DNA from: Proteobacteria bacterium UBA6908
Lineage (GTDB): Bacteria > Pseudomonadota > Gammaproteobacteria > Acidiferrobacterales > UBA6901
NCBI GenBank assembly: GCA_002451085.1
Contig: DKBE01000003.1
Span: forward strand, 1-6,639
Reading direction: 5' to 3'
Length of the DNA: 6,639 nt
Shown in pieces: positions 1 through 5,314 of the stretch (positions are counted from its first letter, which is position 1; each line of letters opens with the position of its first letter). A program made the translations under genes and the position numbers. Under the pieces are notes generated by a model that saw only the letters and a list, made by a program, of their open reading frames with translations, made no database searches and was not told the origin of the DNA.

Positions 1-2
1 AA

Positions 3-71
3 CAGGAACTCAAGTGGTTCGCCTATTCGGCGAAGCATTATGTGAAACTGAAGGATGATTATCTGAAGTAG
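3..71 (+). CDS. 3' end of an unidentified protein-coding gene (partial)
   Basis: Reading from base 3, 22 codons stay open and end in TAG at 69-71. They give a lysine- and tyrosine-rich tail that starts QELKWFAYSAK and ends DDYLK. The other two plus frames both stop within the first 57 bases. The rest of the gene lies left of the window, so no domain can be assigned. Composition is AT-richer than the bulk of the window, like the next gene, which begins 28 bases downstream on the same strand; the two could be co-transcribed. Evidence is limited to an open frame, the position of the stop and the spacing to the next gene. A fortuitous open frame of this length is possible. Confidence 0.5.
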   Translation, partial: QELKWFAYSAKHYVKLKDDYLK

Positions 72-99
72 CCGTCATTCCAGCGAATGGGGGGCCGTC

Positions 100-528
100 G
101 TGCAGAAATTGATGGTGGTTCTTGCGACTCTTCTTGGCTGTTCTGCTGTGTCGCTTCAGGCAGCAAGTTCCGAAACGATCTATAGCGATCTCATCCAGGA
201 CTGCAAGGAAACTGGGGATTGTGGAGGTTACACTGTACGCATTCTGAATCAATCAGAAATCTTCTTTACGTCCCACGAAGGTAATTGTTCAATCAAAGGC
301 ACGCATGCAGAAGAAGTAAACTACCACACCAAGACTGGCGCTATCTCGTTTGTTGTACCTTTCGATGCGAATGTGGGCCGATCCTACTTCCGGTTCAATG
401 GAAAAGTGCTCAAGAATCGCATTGAAGGCACATTAACCATCGACTATCCATCGAATCCTACCTTCAACAAGACCGAGGCACTGAGACTTTTCCGAACCAC
501 TGAGAAAACGCTGTATCGGTGCCGGTGA
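100..528 (+). CDS. Small secreted protein of unknown function, cysteine-containing
   Basis: This predicts a 142-residue protein that I do not recognise. Residues 1-21 form a classical signal peptide: a lysine, then a hydrophobic stretch (LMVVLATLLGCSAVSLQA), with cleavage likely near A21/A22. The LLGC at 11-14 resembles a weak lipobox, so a lipoprotein cannot be excluded. The mature part has four cysteines (C35, C41, C63, C141), enough for two disulfides after export. It alternates polar and aromatic/hydrophobic residues as expected of a small beta-rich domain, for example AISFVVPF, SYFRFNGKV and IEGTLTIDY. The start is taken as GTG at 100, with a G-run at 89-94 as a poor ribosome site; ATG at 112 would give a shorter but still plausible signal peptide. 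Base composition is about 45-50% GC in blocks counted by eye, well below the downstream genes, which may mean recent acquisition. Its strand opposes aroE. Confidence 0.75.
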   Translation: MQKLMVVLATLLGCSAVSLQAASSETIYSDLIQDCKETGDCGGYTVRILNQSEIFFTSHEGNCSIKGTHAEEVNYHTKTGAISFVVPFDANVGRSYFRFNGKVLKNRIEGTLTIDYPSNPTFNKTEALRLFRTTEKTLYRCR

Positions 529-576
529 AAGACGTTGATTTTGACGTTCCCCCGTAGCCGCCGCCGAGCATCGCAG

Positions 577-588
577 TCCCGGCCGGGA
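577..588. repeat. Perfect 12-base palindrome
   Basis: TCCCGGCCGGGA equals its own reverse complement and is flanked by GCAG on both sides (573-576 and 589-592). It sits in the GC-rich non-coding block after the secreted-protein gene. In very GC-rich DNA such palindromes can arise by chance. It could also be part of the same mosaic element as the larger inverted repeat further right. Confidence 0.4.
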
Positions 589-707
589 GCAGTCGCGAGC
601 CGGTGTCGAGCCCGAGCCGCGTCGTTCAGCGGCCGGCGAGTTCGGCGAGCGCCCGGTCGGGGCGAGAAGCGCAGGAAACAAGGCGGCTCCGGGGCGTGCT
701 TTCTTTC

Positions 708-743
708 GGTTACCTTTCTTTGCACGAGCAAAGAAAGGTAACC
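708..743. repeat. Perfect 16-bp inverted repeat, likely dispersed intergenic element
   Basis: The left arm GGTTACCTTTCTTTGC (708-723) and right arm GCAAAGAAAGGTAACC (728-743) are exact reverse complements around the 4-base loop ACGA. The arms are A/T-rich against a very GC-rich background. A second copy of CTTTCTTT just outside the left arm (699-706) duplicates 714-721, so the right-arm AAAGAAAG (730-737) has two possible partners. From general knowledge, near-identical TTTCTTTGCACGAGCAAAGAAA hairpins recur between genes in Xanthomonadaceae and some other proteobacteria, where they are often mis-annotated as arginine-rich peptides. That comparison is from memory. It lies between convergent genes and may act as a bidirectional transcription barrier, but there is no T-tract. 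Confidence 0.8.
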
Positions 744-774
744 CGCCGCCGCGCGGCCAGCGGCATTACACCAC

Positions 775-789
775 GCGGCCGTAGGCCGC
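775..789. terminator. Short GC hairpin just beyond the aroE stop
   Basis: GCGGCC (775-780) and GGCCGC (784-789) pair perfectly around GTA. It is the first hairpin met by transcription leaving aroE, 7 bases after the stop codon. No T-run follows in either direction, so it is at best a weak or factor-dependent terminator, or an edge of the neighbouring repeat element. Confidence 0.35.
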
Positions 790-796
790 TCGAAAC

Positions 797-1642
797 CTAC
801 CCTTCCACCCGCAACTTCTCAATCACACTCCGCGTCTCCGGCCTCACTCCTCGCCAGATCAGATAGGATTCCGCCGCCTGCTCTACCAGCATACCGAGGC
901 CGTCGGTGACGGTTTCCGCGCCGTGCACGGCCGCCCAGTCGAGGAATGGCTTGGCCTTGTCGCCGTACATCATGTCGTAGGCGAGCGCACGCGTGGTGAA
1001 CAGGTTATCGGGCAGCGGCGGGATCTCGCCCTTGAGGCTGGCAGCGGTGCCGTTGATGACCAGATCGAAGTGCTTGCCCTTGAGCGCGTCGAATCCGCAG
1101 GCCTCGATCTTGCCGTACGAGCCGAATTCCTCGGCCAGTTCCTTGGCGGTGGCCACGGTGCGGTTGGCGATGACGATCAGCGCCGGGTGCTTGTGCAACA
1201 GCGGCTGCAGCACGCCGCGCACCGCGCCGCCGGCGCCGAGGACCAGAATGCGCTTGTCCTTGATCGCCACATGCAGGTTCTTTTCCAGATCGTGCACCAG
1301 CCCGGCGCCATCGGTGTTGTCGCCAAACAGCCGGCCGTCGTCTTCGAACCGGAGGGTATTCACCGCCTGTGCAGTCGTGGCGCGCTCGCTCAGGTGATCG
1401 GCAAGTTTGAAGGCTTCCTGCTTGAACGGCACGGTGACATTCAGCCCCTTGCCGCCGCCGGCGCGGAACTGGTCGACCGCCTGGACAAAGCCGCCGGCGT
1501 CGACCTGAATGGCGGTGTACTCGATCTGGTGGCCGAACTGGTGGGCGAACAGCGCGTGGATGCGCGGCGACTTCGAATGCGCCACGGGATTGCCCATGAC
1601 CGCATAGCGGTCGCGCTTTTCGAAATCGAATGGATCGCTCAT
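797..1642 (-). CDS. aroE: Shikimate dehydrogenase (NADP-dependent), AroE
   Basis: AroE catalyses reversible NADPH-dependent reduction of 3-dehydroshikimate to shikimate in the cytoplasm, a late step of the shikimate pathway to chorismate and aromatic amino acids. The 281-residue product is of normal family length. Family landmarks are all present: the shikimate-binding SKSP (S23-P26), NVTVPFK with the catalytic lysine K74, N95, GDNTDG with the catalytic aspartate D111, the glycine-rich nucleotide loop GAGGAVRG (136-143), NRT (160-162) and the carboxy-terminal DGLGMLVEQA (from D247, substrate-contact Q255). NRT after the second strand of the Rossmann fold agrees with NADP use. The start is ATG at 1642-1640, chosen because the protein then begins a few residues before the conserved RYAVMGNPVAHSKSP block. 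This ATG overlaps the TGA of the upstream DUF486 gene (ATGA), so translation is probably coupled. An open extension to 1900 in this frame is only the shadow of that gene. Confidence 0.97.
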   Translation of the reverse strand: MSDPFDFEKRDRYAVMGNPVAHSKSPRIHALFAHQFGHQIEYTAIQVDAGGFVQAVDQFRAGGGKGLNVTVPFKQEAFKLADHLSERATTAQAVNTLRFEDDGRLFGDNTDGAGLVHDLEKNLHVAIKDKRILVLGAGGAVRGVLQPLLHKHPALIVIANRTVATAKELAEEFGSYGKIEACGFDALKGKHFDLVINGTAASLKGEIPPLPDNLFTTRALAYDMMYGDKAKPFLDWAAVHGAETVTDGLGMLVEQAAESYLIWRGVRPETRSVIEKLRVEG

Positions 1643-1986
1643 GCCGCGCCTCCGGCCGGCGCGCGGAACATGAAGTAGGCGGCGCCGATCAGGCACAGCC
1701 CGGCCCACAGGTAATCCAGCCGCAGCGGTTCCTTCATGTACAGCAACGCGAACGGCACGAACACCGTGAGCGCGATGATCTCCTGCATGATCTTGAGCTG
1801 GCCGAGGTCGAACTGGCCGTAGCCCAGGCGGTTGGCCGGCACCTGCAACAGGTACTCGAACAGCGCGATACCCCAGCTGATGAGGGCGGCGATCACCCAC
1901 GGCTTGTCGCGCAGGTCTTTCAGGTGCGCATACCAGGCAAACGTCATGAAGACGTTCGAGAGCGTCAGCAGCAATATGGTTTTCAT
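1639..1986 (-). CDS. DUF486 (DMT-like) small membrane protein
   Basis: The 115-residue inner-membrane protein matches the DUF486 family (about 110-120 residues), a half-size relative of the drug/metabolite transporter superfamily with no established substrate. Four hydrophobic segments are visible: about 2-17, 31-46, 64-84 and 90-108. Family-like features are the N-terminal LLTLSNVFMTFAWYAHLK, the FEYLLQVPANRLGY stretch (about 45-58), the QLKIMQEII amphipathic part and the closing LRLDYLWAGLCLIGAAYFMF. The start is ATG at 1986-1984, placing the first membrane segment at the very N-terminus. Longer in-frame extension to 2085 adds an arginine-rich sequence unlike the family. The TGA overlaps the aroE ATG by four bases, so the two genes are probably one transcript. 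No functional link between this protein and shikimate synthesis is known to me. Confidence 0.9.
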   Translation of the reverse strand: MKTILLLTLSNVFMTFAWYAHLKDLRDKPWVIAALISWGIALFEYLLQVPANRLGYGQFDLGQLKIMQEIIALTVFVPFALLYMKEPLRLDYLWAGLCLIGAAYFMFRAPAGGAA

Positions 1987-2036
1987 GTCGGCCAGCCCGC
2001 CATGCGTTCGTCCAAGTCTTCGACGTGCCCGGTAAT

Positions 2037-2045
2037 AGTGTACCA
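2037..2045 (-). promoter_or_regulatory. Possible extended -10 promoter for the DUF486-aroE pair
   Basis: On the minus strand this reads TGGTACACT, a TGn extended -10 with TACACT (four of six matches to TATAAT), about 50 bases before the DUF486 ATG. No good -35 lies at 16-18 bases, which is tolerable for extended -10 promoters. The 76-base gap between the small membrane gene and DUF486 leaves room for it. The call rests on one motif only. Confidence 0.3.
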
Positions 2046-2062
2046 GTGGCAGCTCTGGCGGA

Positions 2063-2332
2063 TTACAACAGCCGCGCGGCCCCAACCGTGAGCGAGCCGA
2101 GCAGCCCGGCCACGCCGAGCAGCCGGCAACCCGGCCCGGACAACAACAGGCTCAGGGTCGCCAGCAGGCCAGCGGCCAGGGCAATGAACAGCGGGTTCAA
2201 TACGCCGGCGGCCGGCAGCACGGCCAGCGCGAGAAAACCCGGCACGCGGCCGGTCAATGGCGCATCGAGCGGACAAGCCTCGCCAGCGGCTTCCGCGCCG
2301 GCATTGGGCGCAGGCTTATTATTGGAACCCAT
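2063..2332 (-). CDS. Small hydrophobic membrane protein, unknown function
   Basis: The 89-residue product is not one I recognise. The first 30 residues are hydrophilic and rich in Ala, Asn and Pro. Residues about 31-86 are almost continuously hydrophobic and form two or three membrane spans: about 31-46, 47-65 and 70-86, broken by the SGPGCR turn at 65-70. Cysteines C20 and C69 are the only two. The start is well supported: GGAGG lies 8 bases upstream of ATG 2332-2330, the clearest ribosome-binding site in the window. The stop is TAA at 2065-2063. It lies 76 bases upstream of DUF486 on the same strand, so it may be the first gene of the transcript leading into aroE. The opposite strand is also open here, but its product is a low-complexity Ser/Pro/Ala shadow without a comparable start. 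Confidence 0.7.
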   Translation of the reverse strand: MGSNNKPAPNAGAEAAGEACPLDAPLTGRVPGFLALAVLPAAGVLNPLFIALAAGLLATLSLLLSGPGCRLLGVAGLLGSLTVGAARLL

Positions 2333-2340
2333 CCCTGTTT

Positions 2341-2345
2341 CCTCC
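2341..2345 (-). promoter_or_regulatory. Strong ribosome-binding site (GGAGG) of the small membrane gene
   Basis: The minus strand reads GGAGG, then eight bases, then ATG. This near-ideal Shine-Dalgarno sequence fixes the start and is the main argument that the small hydrophobic gene is real. Confidence 0.7.
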
Positions 2346-2533
2346 GGTGGTGATTTATTAACAACTTATCCGCCATTCATACCGTATTCCCCCACCGCTG
2401 GAAAGGGCGGGACCATACCTGCCTCCATATTAGCTATGCTGAATACAGTGTTTAGACAAGAGGACGTCCATACCCGCTTCCCATAGGCTTCAGCCACATC
2501 ACAAACTTCAAGGCAGACACGCGTACGAATGCG

Positions 2534-2539
2534 TACAAT
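2534..2539 (+). promoter_or_regulatory. Possible -10 box for the rhodanese-cyclase operon
   Basis: TACAAT matches the sigma-70 -10 consensus at five of six positions. It would start transcription near 2546, about 30 bases before the rhodanese ATG. No good -35 is visible at normal spacing (TTCAAG at 2507-2512 is 21 bases away), so an activator or another sigma factor may be involved. The GTACG/CGTAC inverted repeat ends inside the box and could be an operator. Confidence 0.35.
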
Positions 2540-2563
2540 CCCCACCCAAAATAAGAACAATAC

Positions 2564-2567
2564 GGAG
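2564..2567 (+). promoter_or_regulatory. Ribosome-binding site (GGAG) that decides the rhodanese start
   Basis: GGAG ends 8 bases before ATG 2576. The alternative GTG at 2567 would sit inside this motif with no site of its own, so ATG is the preferred start. Confidence 0.6.
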
Positions 2568-2575
2568 TGACCCGG

Positions 2576-3025
2576 ATGACTGGGGCTGCAGAACATTGCA
2601 GGCCGATACTGGCGATACTCGCCATGGCCGGATTCGCCATCGTTGCACCCGATCTGCACGCCACCGAGAAGTTGGCGCCGGAGCAGATCGACGCCGTCAC
2701 GCGCGTCACCGCCGAAGGCCTTCTGGAGGCGGTGCAGCGCAACCCGCGACTGGTGATCGTCGATTCGCGCATTGCCATGGATCGCCGCCAGGGTTACATC
2801 GAGGGCTCCATCAGCCTGCCGGACATCAACACCAGCTGCGCCTCCCTGGCGCGCGTCATTCCATCCAAACAGCACGCGGCACTCTTTTACTGCAACGGTG
2901 TCAAATGCGGACGCAGTGTCGTCGCCCTGGGCATTGCCAAATCCTGCGGCTACACCCGGCTGTACTGGTACCGGGAAGGATTCGAGGACTGGAAGCAAAA
3001 GGGCTATCCTTTTCTGAAACTATAA
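2576..3025 (+). CDS. Exported single-domain rhodanese-like protein
   Basis: The 149-residue product is predicted to be periplasmic. Residues 1-29 form a signal peptide: an N-terminal stretch with one arginine, a hydrophobic core at about 11-25, and a DLHA/TEK cleavage site near A29. The rest is one rhodanese (sulfurtransferase) domain. LVIVDSR (59-65) matches the usual IDVR strand, GYIEGSISLPD (73-83) replaces GHIPGAINIP, FYCNGVKCGRS (104-114) is the active-site strand and loop with C106 as the expected persulfide-forming cysteine, and YREGFEDWKQKGYPF (132-146) is the closing helix. A second cysteine, C111, falls inside the catalytic loop, and C88 and C124 are also present, so disulfide chemistry is possible in the oxidising periplasm. 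Rhodaneses move sulfane sulfur between donors and thiols or cyanide; the real substrate here is unknown. ATG 2576 is preferred because of GGAG upstream. A diguanylate cyclase gene follows after 24 bases, so they are likely co-transcribed. Confidence 0.88.
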   Translation: MTGAAEHCRPILAILAMAGFAIVAPDLHATEKLAPEQIDAVTRVTAEGLLEAVQRNPRLVIVDSRIAMDRRQGYIEGSISLPDINTSCASLARVIPSKQHAALFYCNGVKCGRSVVALGIAKSCGYTRLYWYREGFEDWKQKGYPFLKL

Positions 3026-3049
3026 CTCTCCACGCGGCCCGGACCCTCC

Positions 3050-4657
3050 TTGTTCAAAATCCGATTCTCCATGCGCTTCACGCTCGGTGCGACCATCGTG
3101 TTGATGGGCGCGCTGGCGATGGTATTGGCGCTCGCCACGGGCGAAATCTATCGCAAGGAGGCGGTTGAGAATCAGCGTGCCGCCCTGGTGGAGCTGCTGC
3201 AAATCACCACCAGCGAATTGCTGCGGGATCTTGAAGAACGGGCCCGTGACCTGGGCCAGTCGCTGCAAAGCGAGACGCCCTTTCGCCAGGCCTTCAACGC
3301 GGGCGGCACCCAGCTGGCCCGCGAACTGCAGAAACAATTCCATCAATACTTCGCCACCGCCGAGGTGCTGAAACTCGAAAAGCTCGTGGCCTTCGACCTG
3401 GACTACCGGGTGCGGGCGATGGCCACGGCCAGCACGGCGAAACCAGGTAACGGGGATGTGCCGTGCGCGGAACTGATCGACACGGCCCGGCAACGCACGC
3501 CGCTGGAGCGGATGCGTATCCAGAGCGCGTTGTGCCTGGAGGGGTCCCTGCCCCGGCATGTGGTGTTGCTGCCGGTGGGCGGCTTGCGCCCGATCGGCTA
3601 TCTGGGTGTGGTGACCGATCCGGCGCCGCAGCTGGCGCGCCTCGAATCGCGGCTGGGCGCGCCGGTGCGGTTGCGCGACGTGCGCGATGAAAAATTATAT
3701 ACCTCGACCGACTGGCCGGCGCCGGACGCCATGCACAACGCCCTGGTGGCCGAGCACACGCTGACCAAGCCGGATGGCGCACCGGCACTGAAGGTGGCGA
3801 TCCTGCGTGACATCCGCTCGCTGCGGAACCAGTTGCAGCAGACCCGCTATCTGGTGATGGGACTGACGCTGGTGGCCACGCTGTTCACCGTGGTGGTGGC
3901 ACTGATGATTCTGGAGAAAACCGCACTGCGTCCCCTCAACACCCTCACCGAACACCTGCGCCGCGTGACGCGTGACAAGGACCACCTGGCCGAGCCGGTC
4001 GAGGCTGGCGGCCTGACGGAAATCCGCGAGCTCGGGGAGGATTTCAACCAGATGGCGCGCGAGCTCGACCGGCTGTACGACAGCCTTGAGCACATGGCCT
4101 TCACCGATCCGCTCACCAACCTGCCAAACCGCGCCCGGTTTCGTGACACCCTGGAAGAAGCGGCCGCCCAGCATGCACGGCTGCGCCGGCCGTTCGCGCT
4201 GTTTCTCATGGATCTGGATCGCTTCAAGGAGGTCAACGACACCCTCGGCCACCAGATCGGCGACCTGCTGCTGCAGGAAGTCAGCCTGCGCCTGCGCAGC
4301 GTGTTGCGCGGCTCGGACACCATCACCCGCCTCGACAACGAAACCATTCAGGAGCTGGACAACAAACTGGTGGCGCGCCTCGGCGGCGACGAATTTGCCG
4401 CCATTCTGCCGCGCGTCAACAGCGCGGATAACGCCACCAGCGTGGCGCACAAACTGCTGATCAGCATGCAGGAGCCATTCGTGATCCGCGATCACCACAT
4501 CTCGATCGGCATCTCGATCGGCATTGCGCTCTACCCGCAGCACGGCGAGGACATCGACACGCTCATGCAGCGCGCCGATGCCGCCATGTACTTTGCCAAG
4601 AACAACCAGACCGGCCTGGCCTTTCCGGAAAGCATGCGCCAGACCTCGCTGATCTAG
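3050..4657 (+). CDS. Membrane-bound diguanylate cyclase with periplasmic sensor, HAMP and GGDEF domains
   Basis: The 535-residue enzyme is predicted to make c-di-GMP from two GTP. Order of parts: membrane span at about 11-30; periplasmic sensor region at about 31-265, which I cannot assign to a named family and which contains only two cysteines (C139, C162); second span at about 267-288; HAMP linker at about 289-342 (RPLNTL near 294-299); GGDEF domain at about 345-525, opening with FTDPLTNLPNR. Catalytic features are intact: MDLDRFK with metal-ligand D388, K393, N396, GHQIGD ending at D405, and GGDEF at 445-449. The inhibitory-site motif RGSD (420-423) is present, but 21 residues separate it from GGDEF instead of the usual 5, because of an insertion around 425-440. 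No EAL domain follows, so this is a synthase only. The start is TTG 3050 with a poor ribosome site; ATG 3071 is the alternative and keeps the first span. It lies 24 bases after the rhodanese gene. Confidence 0.93.
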   Translation: MFKIRFSMRFTLGATIVLMGALAMVLALATGEIYRKEAVENQRAALVELLQITTSELLRDLEERARDLGQSLQSETPFRQAFNAGGTQLARELQKQFHQYFATAEVLKLEKLVAFDLDYRVRAMATASTAKPGNGDVPCAELIDTARQRTPLERMRIQSALCLEGSLPRHVVLLPVGGLRPIGYLGVVTDPAPQLARLESRLGAPVRLRDVRDEKLYTSTDWPAPDAMHNALVAEHTLTKPDGAPALKVAILRDIRSLRNQLQQTRYLVMGLTLVATLFTVVVALMILEKTALRPLNTLTEHLRRVTRDKDHLAEPVEAGGLTEIRELGEDFNQMARELDRLYDSLEHMAFTDPLTNLPNRARFRDTLEEAAAQHARLRRPFALFLMDLDRFKEVNDTLGHQIGDLLLQEVSLRLRSVLRGSDTITRLDNETIQELDNKLVARLGGDEFAAILPRVNSADNATSVAHKLLISMQEPFVIRDHHISIGISIGIALYPQHGEDIDTLMQRADAAMYFAKNNQTGLAFPESMRQTSLI

Positions 4658-4674
4658 CCGGCGCCTAGGCCGGC
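4657..4674. terminator. Hairpin covering the convergent stop codons
   Basis: GCCGGC (4657-4662) and GCCGGC (4669-4674) are complementary because each is self-palindromic, leaving loop GCCTAG. The stem begins at the last base of the cyclase TAG, and the hydrolase stop lies in the loop region. The cyclase and hydrolase genes end only 7 bases apart and face each other, so a shared two-way terminator would be economical. No T-run follows on either side, so intrinsic activity would be weak. Confidence 0.35.
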
Positions 4675-5279
4675 AGCCGGGGCGCCACGAACCCGCGCAC
4701 GACGTCCTGCAGGTCGGCCAGCCGCTGGTGAAAGAAATGCCCGACCCCGGGCAGGAAGTGCGCTTCCGGCACCACCGGTATTCCCGCCAGCCATTGACGC
4801 ACGCTTTCGACCGGCACGACCTCATCGGCCTCGCCCTGGATCAGCAGCCACGGGCAACGCGGCATGGCCACAGCGGAGAAATCGTACAGGTGCACCGCCG
4901 GTGCCACGGTGATCAGTCCGGCCGGGTTGGCGCCGGCGGCAGCGCGCAAGGCGACATAGGCACCAAACGAAAAACCGGCCAGCCACAACGGGACCTGCGG
5001 GGCCTGCGCGCGCACCCAGTCGATCACGGCCTGCACATCCTCGGTTTCACCGACACCGTTGGCAAAACGGCCGGTGCTGGCGCCGACACCGCGAAAGTTA
5101 AAGCGTACGGTGGCGATACCCAGTTCATTCAGCGCGCGCGCCAGCATGTGCACCACCTTGTTGTGCAGGGTGCCGCCGTACAGCGGATGCGGGTGCAGGA
5201 TCACGGCCGTGGCCAGCATTGGCCGCCCGCGCGGGCAGGCGGTCACGGCCTCCAGGACGCCGGCCGGCCCGTCCAGCAT
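4665..5279 (-). CDS. Alpha/beta hydrolase, COG2945 / KANL3-Tex30-like
   Basis: The 204-residue cytoplasmic protein has the alpha/beta-hydrolase fold. From ATG 5279, the nucleophile is S104 in GFSFG (102-106), the acid is D152 in GEADEVVP, and the catalytic histidine is H181 in GVGHFFH. The HPHPLYGGTLHNKVV block (29-43) with RFNFRGVGASTG (59-70) is characteristic of the COG2945 branch (small hydrolases of about 200-220 residues), whose natural substrates are mostly unknown. No membrane span or export signal is seen. The start is uncertain: ATG 5279 begins at the first strand (MLDGPAGVLEA), while GTG 5321 would add 14 residues and overlap the antiporter stop by 7 bases. Neither has a clear ribosome site. 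It lies directly after the antiporter gene on the same strand and is probably the last gene of the ubiD-antiporter-hydrolase transcript. Open sequence further upstream in this frame is the shadow of the antiporter gene. Confidence 0.88.
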   Translation of the reverse strand: MLDGPAGVLEAVTACPRGRPMLATAVILHPHPLYGGTLHNKVVHMLARALNELGIATVRFNFRGVGASTGRFANGVGETEDVQAVIDWVRAQAPQVPLWLAGFSFGAYVALRAAAGANPAGLITVAPAVHLYDFSAVAMPRCPWLLIQGEADEVVPVESVRQWLAGIPVVPEAHFLPGVGHFFHQRLADLQDVVRGFVAPRLPA

Positions 5280-5314
5280 GAACGACTGGTTGCAGGGAAA
5301 ATCACCGCCGGCAC

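Larger units (their letters stand above)
529..796. other. GC-rich intergenic region between convergent genes, rich in palindromes
   Basis: This is the gap of about 270 bases between the secreted-protein gene and the end of aroE, which face each other. I see no credible gene. The open frames crossing it have extreme arginine/serine/alanine content and read straight through an inverted repeat. It contains a short direct repeat GACGTT (531-536 and 543-548), a 12-base palindrome at 577-588, the 16-bp inverted repeat at 708-743 and a 6-bp hairpin at 775-789. Composition changes sharply at about 548, from AT-rich to very GC-rich. The hairpins could end transcription from both sides, though none has a proper T-run after it. 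Confidence 0.6.
2333..2575. other. Divergent intergenic control region
   Basis: About 240 bases lie between the minus-strand small membrane gene and the plus-strand rhodanese gene, so promoters for both directions should be here. The stretch is much AT-richer than the flanking genes, as expected for promoter DNA. On the plus side there is a TACAAT box (2534-2539) overlapped by a short inverted repeat GTACG/CGTAC (2523-2527 and 2532-2536), also readable as a direct repeat GCGTAC with a 10-base period. I found no convincing minus-strand -35/-10 pair. One tiny open frame (2436-2486, 16 codons) has no ribosome site and is not called. Confidence 0.55.

Noticed and set aside
10..252. Minus-strand open frame at the left edge
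   Set aside because: It overlaps the plus-strand partial gene and the signal peptide of the secreted protein, both of which are better supported.
603..866. Plus-strand open frame giving an 87-residue Arg/Ser-rich product
   Set aside because: It translates straight through the 16-bp inverted repeat and into the end of aroE on the other strand. The SFGYLSLHEQRKVTRR part is the typical spurious reading of this dispersed hairpin. There is no ribosome site.
923..1678. Long plus-strand open frame (251 codons) across aroE
   Set aside because: It is the antisense shadow of a confidently identified aroE. Its product is a His/Val/Glu/Gln-rich composition typical of reading opposite a GC-rich gene and has no domain.
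1643..1900. N-terminal extension of the aroE frame to 1900
   Set aside because: The added residues are Arg/Pro/Gly-rich and lie out of frame over the DUF486 gene; family members begin where ATG 1642 begins.
2436..2486. Tiny plus-strand open frame of 16 codons in the divergent region
   Set aside because: It has no ribosome-binding site, is short enough to arise by chance and shows no leader-peptide feature such as a run of one amino acid followed by an attenuator.
2366..2998. Minus-strand open frame of 210 codons opposite the rhodanese
   Set aside because: The plus-strand rhodanese has a clear fold signature, signal peptide and ribosome site. The antisense product shows no domain and runs through promoter DNA.
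3695..4825. Minus-strand open frame of 376 codons opposite the diguanylate cyclase
   Set aside because: It is a shadow of the cyclase and of the end of the hydrolase in another frame; no motif is recognisable.
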